Shown here: piece after piece, positions 43,619-54,835 of the stretch
Layout of the letters: every line of letters begins with the position of its first letter
Numbering within the stretch: the first letter of the stretch is position 1
Source: Varanus komodoensis
Lineage: Eukaryota > Chordata > Lepidosauria > Squamata > Varanidae
DNA: 64,000 nucleotides
Direction: 5' to 3'
NCBI RefSeq assembly: GCF_004798865.1
Contig: NW_025335410.1
Location: forward strand, 258,495 to 322,494
Position numbers and translations under genes: made by a program
Notes under the pieces: generated by a model
The model's database searches: none
Told to the model about the DNA's origin: nothing
Seen by the model: only the letters and a program-made list of their open reading frames with translations

Positions 43619-44496
43619 GTAAGTTAAAATGTTCCATCAATATATCAGACAACCAGGAGTGCCTCCAAATTAGAGGAGCCATTCTCCCTGTTTATCATTC
43701 AGTGGACCCAAAATGCACCTCTCAGAAGATTTGCTAAGTAAAAATAGGCCATTCGATACTTTAGCTCTTCCATTCATAGTATATTGAGTGTTTTAGTCTT
43801 TTTTTTTTTAAAAAATCCATCAAAGAAAGAAGCAAATTTTGAGCATTCAGAAATTCAAATCTTGAATTTTTTAGGAAATTACAGATTATTGAATACCTTG
43901 CTGTGGCTCCAACTAGTTTCTTTGAATTTCAATCTTTTGATGTAAATGAATGGGATAGAAGTATAATTGCAGATATGTTGGAACTGGAAAATGCAGATCA
44001 TTTAAGTTTGACACATTGAATATTTGGAAGTGGGGGGGGGAGTCAAGGGAGGCATGGACCTCTTTCTCTAAGACAGGCTGGACTTTGCAGTTTTTTAATG
44101 CTAAAAAATTCTGTGACAGTTTGTGCAAATTACGGTATTTTCCATGTTTTGTGTATATCAGCTCCTGAAAAGCTCATGGAACTAAAATGTTTTGCATTAA
44201 ATTGGCTAGTTGGTTTAACTTAGCACCAGAAAAACATGTGAACATAACATGATTTGCACAGATTTGCAAAGATCACATACTTTTTTGGTATCAATTGGTG
44301 CAAACTGACTGATTTTGCACAAATTTCCCTACAGCACTTTTTTAGTATTCAAAAACCATGGCTTGTCTGCAAGGTGCCCCATTTCTATCCATACCAAGTC
44401 AGGGCCAGTGCAGGGCTGGCAGACTGGAATCTGCTGAGCCAAATCATAAAAATCCCCTATGAGATTCCTTCCACTTTCCTAGGTATGATTCCACAT

Positions 44497-44760
44497 ATTG
44501 CTGTTGTTCAGCTGTTCAGTCGTGTCCAACTATAAGTGATCCTATGGGCCAAATCTTGTGGCACTTTTTGATCCTGTGCCAGCTCTTTCAGCTGAACTAT
44601 GTTCTGGCCCACATCCTCTTAGACGGAGTCTAACCACCTTGCTCTTTGGCGACCTGGTTTTCTCTTGCTACCGAGCATTCCAAGCATTAGATCTTTTTCT
44701 AATGAGCTTGATTGCATAATGTGACCAAAATACATGAGTCTCAGCTTTGCTCTCATGCCA
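44497..44760 (-). mobile_element. Divergent RTE/BovB-like LINE fragment
   Basis: On the minus strand it reads AKLRLMYFGHIMQSSSLEKD, then KRKPGRQRARWLDSV. This is the same reverse-transcriptase C-terminus as BovB but clearly more diverged than the other copies, and its 3' end (GTTCAGTCGTGTCCAACTAT) differs. Probably an older or sister family. Confidence 0.7.
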
Positions 44761-45046
44761 ACCAGGGATGTGTCTGGTTTTATATATGATTCCACATATA
44801 TACCCCTGCAAAATATATTTGGACAAATGACAGGTAAACCCAATTCATGCCAGTTTGATCGGCAAATTTCATGCATACAGATAAAAAATATGATTCTTGA
44901 AAAATGTAATCCAAACATTAAAAATGAAACTACATCCCTACTTTGTTTCCCCAAAAGCAGATTTGTAGTTGATCTTGGAAGTAAAGATTGCCACAGAAAA
45001 GAGGTTTTTAAGAATGCAGAAAAAAAATTAATATGCTTTCTGTTAC

Positions 45047-45655
45047 TTCTGTAACGCGCTCTACGTGGGGCTACCCTTGAAGACGGTCCGGATACTTCAA
45101 CTGGTTCAAAATAGAGCTGCCAGGTTGCTGACGGGGACTGGGCATTATGTTCACATGACTCCAGTCCTCCGTCAGCTTCACTGGCTTCCCATTGAAGTCC
45201 GGGCCCAGTTCAAGGTGTTGGTGATGACCTATAAAGCCCTAAACGGCTTGGGTCCTGGCTACCTGAAGGAGCGCTTACGTCCATATATGCACGCACGCCC
45301 GTGAGATCTGCGGGAAAGGCCCTTCTCCGGGAACCCTCCGTGAAGGAAATTAGGAGGGTAGGTACTCGGACGAGGGCTTTCTCAGCGGTGGCGCCCAATC
45401 TATGGAATGCGCTCCCCAGAGAGGTCCGCCTGGTGCCGTCGTTATTTGTTTTTCAGTGCCAGGCGAAGACCTTTTTATTCAAACGTCATTTTAATTGCTA
45501 ATATTATTTGCTTACTTCGGCCAGGGCAACTTATTTTATAATGTTAATGTGTTTTATATTTTTAGTGTTTTATATTTTAACTGATGTTTTGTAAGCTGCC
45601 CCGAGGCTTTGGCGAATGGGGCGGCATAGAAATTTTTAAATAAATAAATAAATAA
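45047..45655 (+). mobile_element. L2-type LINE 3' end
   Basis: It encodes NALYVGLPLKTVRILQLVQN, RAARLLTGTG, LHWLPIEVRAQFKVLVMTYK and RTRAFSAVAPNLWNALPREV, the C-terminal part of the L2-type ORF2. It ends TGTAAGCTGCCCCGAGGCTT and (AAAT)n. It is only mildly decayed, so it is fairly young. It ends about 62 bases before the IgM-2 CH3 exon. Confidence 0.85.
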
Positions 45656-45717
45656 AATATGCTAACAGGATTTTCTGATTTATTGTGTAAATCAGCATGA
45701 TTCTTGTTACCCTTCAG

Positions 45718-46059
45718 CTTGCAGTGAAAATGACCCTAAAGTTGATGTGGAAACCATCCGACCATCCTTTGCTGATATTTTCATAAACAACTCAGCCAAG
45801 CTGACTTGCAAAATCTCCAACATACACCCTGGCACGGACTTGTCAACTCTGGATGTCAGCTGGACTCAAGGACCTAACAAAAAACCACTGGACACTAAAC
45901 TGGGGCAGCCCATGGATCAGGAAAATGGATTGCAGTACATTGAAGCTACAGCCACCGTGTGTGCAACTGAATGGAACAGCGAAGAAATATTCACTTGCAA
46001 AGTGGATTGGCCAGGAGTACTTCCTGTACCCAAGGAAAAAACACTGCAAAAGTCTACTA
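45718..46059 (+). CDS. IGHM: IgM-2 CH3 domain exon
   Basis: Phase 1/1, with the acceptor CCCTTCAG (45716-45717) and the donor GTAAGT at 46060. It opens TCSENDPKVDVETIRPSF, whose Cys corresponds to the inter-chain Cys337 of human mu. The B-strand Cys is in KLTCKISNI, the Trp in VSWTQGPN, then VCATEWNSEEIFTCK with the polymer-bonding Cys414 equivalent and the F-strand Cys. It ends TLQKST. It is the same length as the IgM-1 CH3 exon and clearly a duplicate of it. Confidence 0.94.
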
Positions 46060-47061
46060 GTAAGTACCTATTAACATAATCTCATGAAAGACTGAAGCAT
46101 CACTTCCCTTGTTTCAGCAGAGGAAGGCTCTAGGATATTTAATTCTGCCTGAATCAAAAGTTTTTGGTGGAAAGTGGGGGTGGAACCAAAAATGCTTTCA
46201 GAACATCCAATGAAATTCTTGTTTTCACCTTTGTTAGAACAAATGGGCTCCAATTATGATATCCTAATGAATACCAGCAAACAGGAGAAGTATCTTTCTG
46301 AATTAAATCAAGCAGACACCAGTGGAAAGTCCACAAGCAGGTCATGTGGGTCCAACAGTACCTCTTTTTCCACCTGACTCATTTCCCTTATTTGATATTT
46401 ATACTTTCCACCTGATGTCTGCAATCCCCCGACAAAACCAAACATCAGTGAAACTGCCGAGAATACAAGAGTAGAACGTATATAGAGAAAAAAGAGGGAA
46501 AACACAAACACAAAACAACCAATATATAGCCATATGGTAACAATCAGAGAGACTTGTGTGCATATGTATGAGCGTATATGTACACATATATATATTACTA
46601 GTAACGCTTTCAAGATCAGTCCAATGTACCTCTGAATAGCACCCCTTTCGTTCCTACTTAATATGTTGATAATATCTTTGGAACATGTTCCATTGTTATT
46701 TCTTGAGCCCACCAAGCCAAGAAAGTGGTATCTGGTGAAGGCCAGCAACTGAGCTTCCAGGAATTTGAACACCAGCTTCCTATCCTGTACCCAAAGCAAG
46801 CACACTGATTGTCACCACTGAATAGCTCTCTTTCAGCCTCTCTTTTGCAGGCTCATCTTAGTCCTCATTCAATCCACCTTTTATTAAGCACAGGCAACAC
46901 AGAATTCACTGGGACTCTGTTGAGTCATCAGAAACAGTTGCTAAATTTGGTTTCATAGATCATGCTATGAAATGAAGCCCCCCATCCCATTTCCCAGCAT
47001 GAAAGTCTAATTTTTCCACCAATGTTGAATGAGGAAGACTTTATAAAGAACTTACTCACTT

Positions 47062-47062
<1 letters not shown>

Positions 47063-47094
<32 letters not shown>
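47063..47094. repeat. (CT)n microsatellite
   Basis: About 16 CT units lie in the CH3-CH4 intron. Confidence 0.9.
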
Positions 47095-47105
<11 letters not shown>

Positions 47106-47172
47106 AAACACCTTTAAGTGCTCATGAAACAAAGCAACTATGTTAAAAATTCCAAGAAATGCAAATTTGATA

Positions 47173-47432
47173 TTGTTGATGTTAGTTGTGAAGTCGCATC
47201 TGACACATCGCGACCCCATGGACAACATTCCTCCAGGCCTTCCTGTCCTCCACCATCCCCTGGAGTCCACTTAAGCTCACACCAACTGCTTCAGTGACTC
47301 CATCCAGCCACCTCATTCTCTGCCGGCCCCTTCTTCTTTTGCCATCTATTGTTCCCAGCATTGGGCTCTTCTCCAGTGAGTCCTTCCTTCTCATTAGACG
47401 TCCAAAGTATTTGAGCTTCATTTTCAAAATCT
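47173..47432 (-). mobile_element. RTE/BovB LINE 3' fragment next to the CH4 acceptor
   Basis: On the minus strand it reads LKYFGRLMRRKDSLEKSPML, then RRGRQRMRWLDGV, with the BovB 3' end containing GACCCCATGG. Its inner end lies only about 30 bases before the AG of IgM-2 CH4 (47463-47464). The branch point of that intron may therefore lie in or at the edge of the insertion. IgM-1 has no insertion there. Confidence 0.85.
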
Positions 47433-47464
47433 GATATACTCTTCTTTGTATTTTTACTATGCAG

Positions 47465-47859
47465 CTTGCTCCCTCTCCCGTCCGGCTGTCTACATCTTGC
47501 CCCCTGCAGCAGAAGAACAAGAACTGAAGGAAACAGTCACCCTCACTTGCTTGGTAAAAAATTTCTGCCCCAGTGACATTTTCTTGCAATGGCTCCACAA
47601 TGGTCAGCTTGTGAACGCTACAGAATACTACATCAGTGAACCTATACCGCAGTCTGGCTCAAATTCACAGTTCTTCCTCTACAGTATGCTGACGGTCAAC
47701 GAACAGCAATGGTCCTCCGGCGACACATTCACCTGCATGGTGGGGCATGAGGCACTGCCCTTCAACACAACCCAGAAGACTGTAGACAAGAAAACGGGTA
47801 AACCATCCGTTGTCAACGTTACCTTAGTACTCAATGATACTGACAGCTCTTGCTACTAA
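47465..47859 (+). CDS. IGHM: IgM-2 CH4 domain with secretory tailpiece
   Basis: It opens TCSLSRPAVYILPPA. The B-strand Cys is in TLTCLVKNFCPSD, the Trp in LQWLHNGQ and the F-strand Cys in FTCMVGHEALP. The tail after KTGKPS has an NVT glycosylation site and ends SSCY with the penultimate polymer-bonding Cys. The stop is TAA at 47857-47859. An internal donor at 47798 (G|GTAAAC) makes the membrane form. Two Cys are absent from IgM-1 CH4: one in the opening TCS, and one in NFCPSD where IgM-1 has GFYPDD. Length is identical to IgM-1 CH4 plus tail. Confidence 0.95.
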
Positions 47860-50800
47860 CCATTCTCCACCCCCTCTGCCTCCACTTGCACCTGATCCTC
47901 TCATTGTCTCCTCTTGCTCTCTTGTTGATTCTTCTGTGGAAACTTGGGGGTGAAGGGGGACGTCCAAGTGTCTTAAATACCAAAGCCTTAACTGGGCACA
48001 TCTTTTCGAAGAAACCGACGTGTTCACAATAAAGTCTCTTTGTCAAAACAAATCTGGCTCACTGTTGATGTGAGGGTTAAAATTAGCCAATTCCCATTTG
48101 AATGCCACAGGAAATAAACTGCTTTGGAAATTGTCCCCAAAGCATCTTGTCAACCCATTAACTGGGATTTGCAAAGAATACTAAAATCATGAGATGGCCG
48201 AAGCTGATGAGACAGCATTTGCAGTGCAAGTACTGACTTTCTCATTGCATCCTTTCCCTTTTCTTTTTCTATCGATCTAAAACTCTTTTTAGGCTTACTT
48301 TAAGGGCAGAACTCCTTTTCCCCTTCCTTAGTCTTTTCTCTCATAGCTTTTTCTTCTAGTACTTTCTTTCCTAGCTCAAATCCTTGTATGCAGATACCAC
48401 AATAATCCTTGTCCTAAAACATTCTGCCCCTACATCTGGGTTGTTTCAGAAAGCCAGTGATGCATCTACTTCCATGTGTTCTCATGGCTGGTACAGTTCC
48501 AGTACCATTGTGCGATTTAGACTAATCTGAGGATATTCTCCAATCAAAGTTCCCATAGTGTCTTAAGAAGTTAAGGAAACCAGTATAAGAATGCAGGAAT
48601 TGCGTTCGTGGAAGGGCCAGTGCACCTCTTTTTAAAATCTTGTATCACCAAGGAGGTGTCTCATTACTGAGTGTTCACAAGGAACCGTCTGTGGAGCTTT
48701 TCTACATGGCAAAGAAGACTTCAAGATAGATTTTTGTGAGAATCTGAAAAACATTCAAAATTTGAAATGCAAGTTATTGAGCACAGAGAGCTTCCAATGC
48801 AGATTCACAAAGAAATATGTATTGAAGGCTTTTTATATCATGCACACTGTGCAACGTTCTAGCTAACATATAGGTTTATCTCAGGGCAGGTTCTTTTCTT
48901 GATTTTCTTTAACAAGGTAAAGGAAATATTGGCAATACCAGCAATGTAGGCACATATAAATATCAAGATCTTCCAACTCCCAACAGTACTTTCAATAAGA
49001 TCCAAAGTGGTCTTTCTGGGTGATTTTGAGATTTCTTTGCAGTCACTGAGGTGCTTCTCCAGCAACAAAGAGTCTGAGTAACCCAATTTTAAGAAAGGAA
49101 TTGAGACACTCACCATGTTTCAATAAAGAGAAATCATTTTGACCATCACTTTTGATGGAGAATGCGTCTAGAGCTTCATCAACATAAACCATCACCTCAC
49201 TCATTACTACAAAGCAATAGTGTGAAGTTTGCTTTTGTTAACATTCAAAACTACCCCTTCATCGAAACTATTCATACGCAGACACATCCCTCCAACCCTT
49301 ACTCTCGCTGGCCAGGTCAGATCTTCTTCCATCCTTTATACAGAGCATCGGTTACTCACAGAAGGGCAGGAAAGATGGAAGCAACCCCAAAGTACTGCTT
49401 CTCTGATTCTTTGTCTTGAGAATGAATATCTGATTCCAGAAGCATCTCTGAGAGATGTTTATCTAGGTCCCCCCCCCCATAAACATAACCATAGGGTGGC
49501 AACTGTACCATATTTTAGAGAAAAAGCCCAGGACTCACACATGGAACAGGGCAGAGGGGAAAGAGGCTAGGACAGTGCAGCAAGCTGAGATTCCTCCTTC
49601 GAGCAGCCATTTTTCCTTGCAAAATGTTCTTTATTGCTCCCAAGTACAAATCACCAAAAATGAATCTCTGAGCAAATGCAGAGCAGTTTGTTAAACGCAG
49701 TCTAGTGTTTACCTCCAGGAACCATCCTTATGAACATGCCTGGGCCTTTGAGAGGGGCCTTCTAAAAGCGAGCATGCCTCCTCTCCACATGGCCATCATT
49801 TCATTGGCCATACGTACACAGGCATGTGCAAATGCATGCATTTTTCATCCTGTGAGCCCCAGACCTTTTCAGTACCTGGTGTCACCCCTGCAAATGTTGT
49901 CCTTTTCCTTCCCTAACATTCCCATTCCTTCCCAGCGACAGCAAGCCATGGAACACAGAGCAAAGCAACAGACTTGGGCTAGAATCCCCCATTACCCTCA
50001 TCCCATAGCTTAATTTAGGAACTCTGAATATTTCATAAATTATTTTCACACCCACTGCTGTTGAGCTGGAAGCTAATCCCATATTGGGACAATTCAGTGA
50101 ATGGGTTCTACTTATTCTCAATTTACTTCACACTTGAGTCTAGTTAGCAATTTTAGAGCAAGTTTTTGCTTCTCTTGAATTATGATTCATGTGCTTAAAC
50201 TACCTGGAATAGTCTGTCCTGTAGGCACTATATCCACTCTCTCCTTGCTGTCAACCAATTTCAGATTACCTATGTTTAACCTGATTGTATAAGTCAGCAG
50301 GGATATCATGCAGGGACGGGGGAAATCCACAAAAAAGGGTGATATGAACAAACAGATGCCCATGTGGACATGCACAACACACAACAGTTTGACGGAATGG
50401 GTAGAGGGACATCTTTACGTACAGTTGATCATGCATTCAATTCTATTGCACCAAATGAATTCCCATTTGTGGTTTTGGGAAAGACACCATCTCATCCTAA
50501 CCAACCTAAAGCTAACAATATTTTTTAAATGTTAGGATAGGGCTCTTTGTGGGACCCTGAGCTCTCAGCCTCAGAAAGAGAGAAGCATTCACACTAGAGA
50601 AACTAAGTTCCCAGGAAAAACCCAATGAGTATCACATGAAAGAAATCCCCACCCAAGCACATCCCAAAGATGAGACATCTCCTCTTTTCCTCAGTCCTCA
50701 TTTACATCACTATTGTATCCCCAGCGCTTCAAAGATTACAGAATTTAATAAATGACGGTTCTACAGGGTAAAAGGCAAGTTTGCGAGGAGCCTATTCAAT

Positions 50801-51381
50801 CCTTCGAAGGGGTTCATAGAACCAACAGAATCAGGAGGACCCTGATGAAGTCAGGAGGCGCATGTTGCTGGAGCAAGCAAGCAAGGCTGTGCCATGCAAA
50901 ACTCCTACAGATTTCTGGCTTCATCAAAATGAGCTCGGCTACAGATCCAATATAGGCCTCCACTCCGCCATAAGGGCAGCATCATTGAAGGTGGACACAC
51001 TGACTCACTAACCACTTCATCTTTCAATGCACCCAACGTCATTCCCATAGAAATAATTTCTGTATCATGCCCCCACCATGTTTCAAGTGGACAGTGTGTT
51101 TTTGCTTCTTCTCTGAGACAATGCAAAGGGATACCTCGGTTTGCCACCATTCCAAGGCTTCCTTAAAGCATCTCCTCTTTACCTTGTCTCTGTCCAACTT
51201 TGCACATGACTTGGCATCACCTACACTTGGTTGGTGCCTAAGTGAAAACACTGGTGCTCAAGTGATCCTTTCCCCCTTCCTCTTCCTCCCCATTATTCTC
51301 ACTGTCCTCATTTCTCCTGTGTTACTTTTCTTGCCTTACTTCCTGACTACACTAAGAAGTCATCTTATTTTTGCACTACAG
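47860..51381 (+). other. IgM-2 secreted 3' UTR and CH4-M1 intron
   Basis: It is homologous to the IgM-1 intron (2594-6400) along much of its length. No LINE was recognised in it. The minus-strand open frame at 48859-49116, with a hydrophobic stretch, falls in sequence homologous to the IgM-1 intron and is probably chance. Confidence 0.55.
48028..48033 (+). terminator. Poly(A) signal of secreted IgM-2
   Basis: AATAAA lies about 170 bases after the CH4 stop, in a TTCACAATAAAG context comparable with 2791 of IgM-1. Confidence 0.75.
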
Positions 51382-51536
51382 AAGATGCTGATCATGTATT
51401 GTCCAAAGTTTCCCTAGATGGGCTCATGTACCTTGACGATGATGAAGAATTCCAAAATGTCTCATCGATCCTTTCTACTTTTATCATCCTCTTCCTTGTG
51501 AGCCTTTTCTACAGTGCCACTGTGACCGTCTTCAAG
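51382..51536 (+). CDS. IGHM: IgM-2 membrane exon M1
   Basis: The exon is 155 bases, the same as IgM-1 M1. The linker is DADHVLSKVSLDGLMYLDDD and the helix STFIILFLVSLFYSATVTV is identical to that of IgM-1. The exon ends TTCAAG before the donor GTAAGA, in phase 0. The strong conservation of the helix against a changing linker is what selection for pairing with Ig-alpha/Ig-beta would give. Acceptor TTTTGCACTACAG. Confidence 0.94.
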
Positions 51537-52286
51537 GTAAGATCAATGAAAGAGGGAGGAAGGAATGGAAGTGAAATTTCTTGGATCGTTCTTTGTAAAA
51601 TGAGGACCAAGAGAGCATAAAGGAGCAAAGACACTCCATAGGGAATGCTGATTGTCTTCATGGGGTGCACCACACCAAGGTCCCAGAAGAAGCATTTTAC
51701 AAATCATTATATTTATAATCTGCATTTAAAGGCAATGGAGTATAGTGGTTACAGTGTTGAACTGAGACTTGGGAGAGCCGGTTCTAGTTCCTCCACCTAG
51801 CCATGAAACTCATTGCATGACTTGGGCCAATCACAAACCCTCAACCTAATGTACCTCACAGGGTTGTTGTCAGGATAAAATGGAGAGAAGGGAAGTCATA
51901 TAAGCTGCCTTGGCTTTCTTATCAGAGGGGGAAAATGTGGAATATATATGTAATATGTGAATTAAAGATAAGTAAACAATGGGGTACTTTTCAAAGATGC
52001 AGATTAAACAATGAAGGCATGCATGAGTTGATTTGGCTCTGTATGGTATTTTACTTCAGTCATCTTGTATATATCCTGTGCTGTTCTAATTGTAAATAAC
52101 ATAGACTGGATAGAGGTCAGTTCCAGTTAGGGTGGAAGGCTGTTAAGCGCTTTCCAGACTGTTGGAAGAGAGTATTCCTGCGTATCTGGAGGCAGTGAAC
52201 TGGACAACAGATTGAGAAGGACTGAGGAGTTGTAAGGCATTTTTTCCTCCATTCCAGTACTAATTTTGTTTCTTTCCCAATTCCAG
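51537..52286 (+). other. IgM-2 M1-M2 intron
   Basis: It holds one SINE (51725-51965); the rest is unrecognised. The CR1 copy present in the IgM-1 intron is absent here. Confidence 0.5.
51725..51965 (+). mobile_element. tRNA-derived lizard-type SINE
   Basis: It has the head TATAGTGGTTACAGTGTTGA, the B-box-like GGTTCTAGTTCC (51780-51791) and the body CTAGCCATGAAACTCATTGC. These are followed by AATGTACCTCACAGGGTTGT and GGATAAAATGGAGAG, as in the SINEs widespread in lizards. It is the most complete SINE in the window. Confidence 0.8.
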
Positions 52287-52295
52287 GTGAAATAG
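52287..52295 (+). CDS. IGHM: IgM-2 membrane exon M2 (two codons plus stop)
   Basis: After AATTCCAG the exon reads GTG AAA TAG, giving Lys-Val-Lys with M1. The flanks (TTCCCAATTCCAG...GCAAAGCC) match those of IgM-1 M2 (TTCCAATTCCAG...GCAACACC). Confidence 0.92.
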   Translation: MK

Positions 52296-52756
52296 CAAAG
52301 CCAAGAATCTTCTAACAACAGACAATACGCTGCCTAAAGGACACACCCATAATTTTTTCATTCTTCTGCAATATAATCAAGAATGCTAATTTTTGTCCGT
52401 CTCCTTTTCGCAAGGAAGAATGATCCATTTGAAGATGCTGCATTTGAAAAGAAAGCTGTTTTGCTTTTTCTCATTCGTTTGCACACATTCTCTCCTACCC
52501 ACACTTACCTGAGAATAAGCCACACTGAACTCATTGGGACTTTTATCTAAATGAGAATGCGTAGAATGTCATTGTTAATATTCCAGTTGTGGGGAACATT
52601 TGATCAAACCATATGTATTTGTCAACAATTGTTGTCTGCATAGCATAAAGTATTTTAAAAGATCGTGCAATTTAACTCCAAGAATAATAGATAGAGAAGT
52701 CCACACAACATGTTCAGATGGTGTGTGTCTTCTTTGCTGATATTGTACATTATTGC

Positions 52757-52762
52757 AATAAA
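52757..52762 (+). terminator. Poly(A) signal of membrane IgM-2
   Basis: AATAAA in TATTGCAATAAAG matches the signal at 8073 of IgM-1. A CR1 copy begins about 40 bases further on. Confidence 0.75.
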
Positions 52763-52799
52763 GTTATTTTTTTACTATTACCTGTTTCCTGCAGTTACA

Positions 52800-53745
52800 T
52801 AGAAACATAGAAACTGAGTGAGTCAGAAGGGTCCTCCCGGGCCATCTAGTCTGACCCTCACCTCCAGTCAGCTCTGCTTATGACATGCCTACCATGTGCA
52901 TGTCCTGCCTATCCTGAAACTCCCTCACCGTTGGTGCTTCAACCACCTCTCGTGTTTGCCCATTCCATACCCTTGGGGCCCTAACTGCCAGGAAGTACTT
53001 CCTGGCATCCACCCTAAATCTTGGTTCCCTGAGCTTTACTCCACTGGAATGTGTCCTGCCCTCCATTGCAGAGGAAAAAAGGTTGTTTCCCACATCTGCG
53101 TGGCATCCCCTCACATATCTGTACATCACTAATAGGTCCCCTCTGAGTCTCCCCCTCTCAAGGATGAAAAGACCCAGCTCCCTCAGTCTTTCCTCATATG
53201 GCTTACCCTGCAAAACAGCCACCATCCTAGTGGCCCTTCACTGCACTGATTCCAACTTTGCTATATCCCTCTTGTAATGAGGGGCCCAGAAAAGAACATA
53301 ATACTCCAGCTGCAGGCACACCAGAGTCATATAGAGTGGCAGTAATACCATGCTTCTGGCTATGCATCCAAGGGTGGCGTTCACCCTCTTGGCCACTGCG
53401 TCACTCTGCTGGCTCATGTTTAGCCTGCAGTCACCCAGCACCCCAAGATCCTTTTCACAAGTGCTGCTCTCTAGCCACGTGTTCCCTAATCTGTATTTGT
53501 GGTGCCCATTCCTATGCCCCAAGTACAAGACCTTGCACTTATCTGCACTGAATGCCATCTTGTTATCCCCAGTAATAGTAATCCTCTGCTTTCGGTCCAT
53601 CAGTCATGCCCAATCCATCGGACAGTGCATCAGTCCCCAAACTCCTCAATTTCTCAACCAGGATATCATGGGGCACTTTGCCAAAGGCCTTGCTGAAATC
53701 CAGGTAAACCACATCCACCACTTCATTTGTAAGTTATGAATGGAT
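52800..53745 (-). mobile_element. CR1 LINE 3' half of ORF2, minus strand
   Basis: On the minus strand it encodes MAFSADKCKVLYLGHRN, EKDLGVLGDCRLNMSQQSDA, KRDIAKLESVQ, then YEERLRELGLFILERGRLR and LDARKYFLAVRAP. This is the C-terminal third of the CR1 reverse transcriptase, ending in GACTCACTCAGTTTCTATG. Two long open pieces remain with a break between them; not functional. Confidence 0.88.
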
Positions 53746-54355
53746 TCCAATTTATAGGGGAAGACAGACTTTTTGACTCTTCACCATAGATTGCTCTCTT
53801 TACAGTGACTCGCGTATTCAGTGCTAAACAACTCAACTCAGAAGTCTTTTACCACTAAAGGGCCAAACCTCTGAGATTATAATTATATTACACTATGACT
53901 ACACAACTGTATGAGTATGACAAGCATGTGGTGCTTTTTCACTTAACAAGATGCAAGTGCACAGTCATCCTTATGTAGCACATATCAGAGGTTTTTAATC
54001 TCAGTGTGGAGATCAGGCCAGCATTCTGGTTTAGAAATCTCAGCTAGACATGCCGAAGAATAGCACAATGGACACAAATGAGTTTGAGTTTCTAACAATC
54101 CAACCAAATGGTTTTGTAGATAGCGAACTGGTTTTCCCCTTGCTGCATAGATTCCATAGACTTGCAAACCAGGCTGTTGTTGTTGTCTGTAATTTTACAC
54201 AGATTCAGTCATAGAAAAATATGAAAAACCTTATCCAAAAATGCACATTTCCCACTAAGGCTAAAGTATGAAAATATGCACGGGGGATGTGCATATTTTT
54301 CGGAGTGAGCATTCGCAGAAAGGTGTGTGAATATGATTGTGCAACATCCAGTTGC
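53746..54355. other. Spacer between CR1 copies
   Basis: Nothing was recognised. Confidence 0.4.
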
Positions 54356-54835
54356 ACAATCACAAGGATATAGCCAGGTTAGAGTCAGTGCAGCATTGGC
54401 CCGCAAGGTTGGTGGCTGGTTTGCAGGGGATGGGGTATGAGGCGAGACTGAGGGAACTGGATCTCTTCAGCCTGGAGAAGAGGAGACTCAGAGGGGATAT
54501 GTTGGCGACACTCAGGTATGTGAGGGGATGTCACATGGAGATGGGGAGAGACCTGTTCTCCCCTGCAGAGGAAGGCAGCACGCGCTTCAGCGGAGCAAAG
54601 CTCAGGGAGCCAAGGTTCAATTTAGATGCCAGGAAGCACTTCCTGACAGTCAGGACCCCGAGGGTGTGGAATGGGCTTCCCCGGGAGGTGGTTGAGGCCC
54701 CATCAGTGCGGGTGTTCAAGGACAGGCTGGACGTGCACACGGTGGGCATGTCGTGAGCGGAGCCGGTTGGAGCTGGGGGTCAGAGTAGATGGCCAGGTAG
54801 ACCCCTTCTGACTCGCTCTGTTTCTATGTTTCATT
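54356..54835 (+). mobile_element. CR1 LINE 3' fragment
   Basis: A 139-residue open frame encodes IARLESVQHW, then ARLRELDLFSLEKRRLRGDM and LDARKHFLTVRTPRVWNGLP, up to FKDRLDVHTVGMS with its stop. TGACTCGCTCTGTTTCTATG follows. It is the best preserved CR1 end in the window, hence fairly young. Confidence 0.9.

Larger units (their letters stand above)
43619..45717 (+). other. IgM-2 CH2-CH3 intron
   Basis: The intron contains a divergent BovB-like piece (44497-44760) and an L2-type LINE end (45047-45655). The rest is unrecognised. Confidence 0.5.
46060..47464 (+). other. IgM-2 CH3-CH4 intron
   Basis: The intron carries a (CT)n run at 47063-47094 and a BovB fragment at 47173-47432, and is otherwise unrecognised. 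It ends with TTTTTACTATGCAG. Confidence 0.5.
42206..52295 (+). other. IGHM: Gene span: second IgM heavy-chain constant gene, complete
   Basis: All parts of a mu gene are present and open: CH1 42206, CH2 43313, CH3 45718, CH4 with secretory tail 47465, M1 51382 and M2 52287. Poly(A) signals sit at 48028 (secreted) and 52757 (membrane). Splice phases are all correct. The gene lies downstream of IgD, behind its own switch-like segment, and has no IgD after it. Compared with IgM-1 it shares roughly 55-70 percent of residues per domain, with two extra Cys in CH4. An IgM subclass reached by switching is the simplest reading. Confidence 0.93.

Noticed and set aside
48859-49116. 85-residue minus-strand frame with a hydrophobic stretch
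   Set aside because: It lies within intron sequence homologous to the IgM-1 intron, where no such frame exists. No recognised family.
51725-51965. tRNA gene
   Set aside because: The box-B-like sequence belongs to a SINE; there is no cloverleaf and a SINE body follows.
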